Shown piece by piece: positions 5,041 through 5,331 of a DNA stretch of 5,331 nt. The notes beneath the pieces were generated by a model. It did no database searches. It saw nothing but the letters and a program-made list of their open reading frames with translations, and was not told the DNA's origin. The position numbers were made by a program, and so were the translations under genes. Location: the NCBI GenBank assembly GCA_002293365.1, contig DBDD01000257.1, positions 1,561-6,891 on the forward strand, written 5' to 3'. The number at the start of each line of letters is the position of its first letter. The stretch's first letter is position 1. This stretch comes from Christensenella sp. UBA941. GTDB taxonomy: Bacteria > Bacillota > Clostridia > Christensenellales > UBA941.

Positions 5041-5331
5041 TTACCGCTCAACTTCCCGCGCCCTCTCGCGCTGCACATCCCGCGCCTCGCTCCGCCAAAT
5101 ATCCTCCACGCCGCGCCGGACGGCTTCGACCTCGCGGACTTCCTCTTTGATCGAATTGTATTCGAGATAAAGCGATTTCCGCTCGGCGGCCAGCTTCGCG
5201 GCCTCCGCCTTCCAAGCCTGAACGGGAATAGAGTTTCTGCCGTTCATGACTTTTTTCAGATACTCCCGCGCTTCTTCAAACCCGGCAAGCTCGACACGGT
5301 GCCTTTCGTAAAACGCCTCGCGCTTTTTCGG
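5041..5331 (-). CDS. relaxase/mobilization protein, C-terminal part
   Basis: The frame is open from the right edge (5331) to the TAA at 5041, giving 96 residues of the C-terminus. The gene's start lies outside the window. The internal ATG at 5247 is not the true start, since the 28 codons before it continue the same pattern (REAFYERHRVELAGFEEAREYLKKVMNGR). The segment is highly charged and heptad-like (AWKAEAAKLAAERKSLYLEY, IKEEVREVEAVRRGVEDI) and ends in a basic tail. This matches the coiled-coil tail of relaxases on clostridial integrative elements, where the N-terminal nuclease domain nicks oriT and the tail is thought to help assembly. The catalytic domain cannot be seen here. Confidence 0.8.
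   Translation of the reverse strand, partial: PKKREAFYERHRVELAGFEEAREYLKKVMNGRNSIPVQAWKAEAAKLAAERKSLYLEYNSIKEEVREVEAVRRGVEDIWRSEARDVQRERAREVER

Noticed and set aside
1..5331. CRISPR array, tRNA or rRNA gene
   Set aside because: I saw no regularly spaced repeats, no cloverleaf-like sequence and no rRNA-like stretches on either strand.

Overview
The window looks like part of an integrative/conjugative (or mobilizable) element from a Firmicute, most likely a Clostridia-class gut-type bacterium. The VirB4 and relaxase fragments at the two ends read like the conserved transfer proteins of clostridial elements. The ECF sigma/anti-sigma pair, the DUF4367-type anti-sigma factor and the WG-repeat lipoprotein also fit that group. 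Every convincing gene lies on the minus strand. These family calls come from reading the translations; no database search was run.

Layout, read right to left in the direction of transcription. (1) 5331-5041: C-terminal coiled-coil tail of a relaxase/mobilization protein, entering from the right edge, followed by a strong hairpin (5004-5032). (2) 4942-3648: a promoter with an extended -10 box, an ECF-type sigma factor and an overlapping membrane anti-sigma factor. (3) 3556-3125: a small secreted protein rich in Ser/Thr and predicted beta structure, with a structured leader that may cover its ribosome binding site. (4) 3041-2340: a promoter and a secreted protein of unknown family with an Ala/Leu-rich hydrophobic stretch. 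(5) 2247-887: a WG-repeat lipoprotein translationally coupled (ATGA) to a three-helix membrane protein. (6) 886-480: a stretch without a convincing intact gene, holding a possible plus-strand gene remnant and an imperfect hairpin. (7) 479-1: an internal piece of a VirB4-type ATPase that lacks everything before the middle of its ATPase domain, including Walker A, and runs off the left edge.

The transfer genes at the ends look richer in G+C than the genes between them, especially 887-3060, which are clearly A+T-rich. This fits a cargo module sitting inside a transfer region that has since decayed. The inferred theme of the cargo is cell-envelope signalling: a membrane-controlled sigma factor followed by four exported or membrane proteins, none with a recognisable enzymatic function. 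Whether the sigma factor controls all of them cannot be decided from the sequence. The gene from 2978 has its own housekeeping-like -10 box.

Several starts were moved from the longest open frame to an internal codon. The reasons are Shine-Dalgarno spacing, promoter position and signal-peptide position: sigma factor (TTG 4908), lipoprotein (ATG 2247) and the two secreted proteins (ATG 2978 and ATG 3556).
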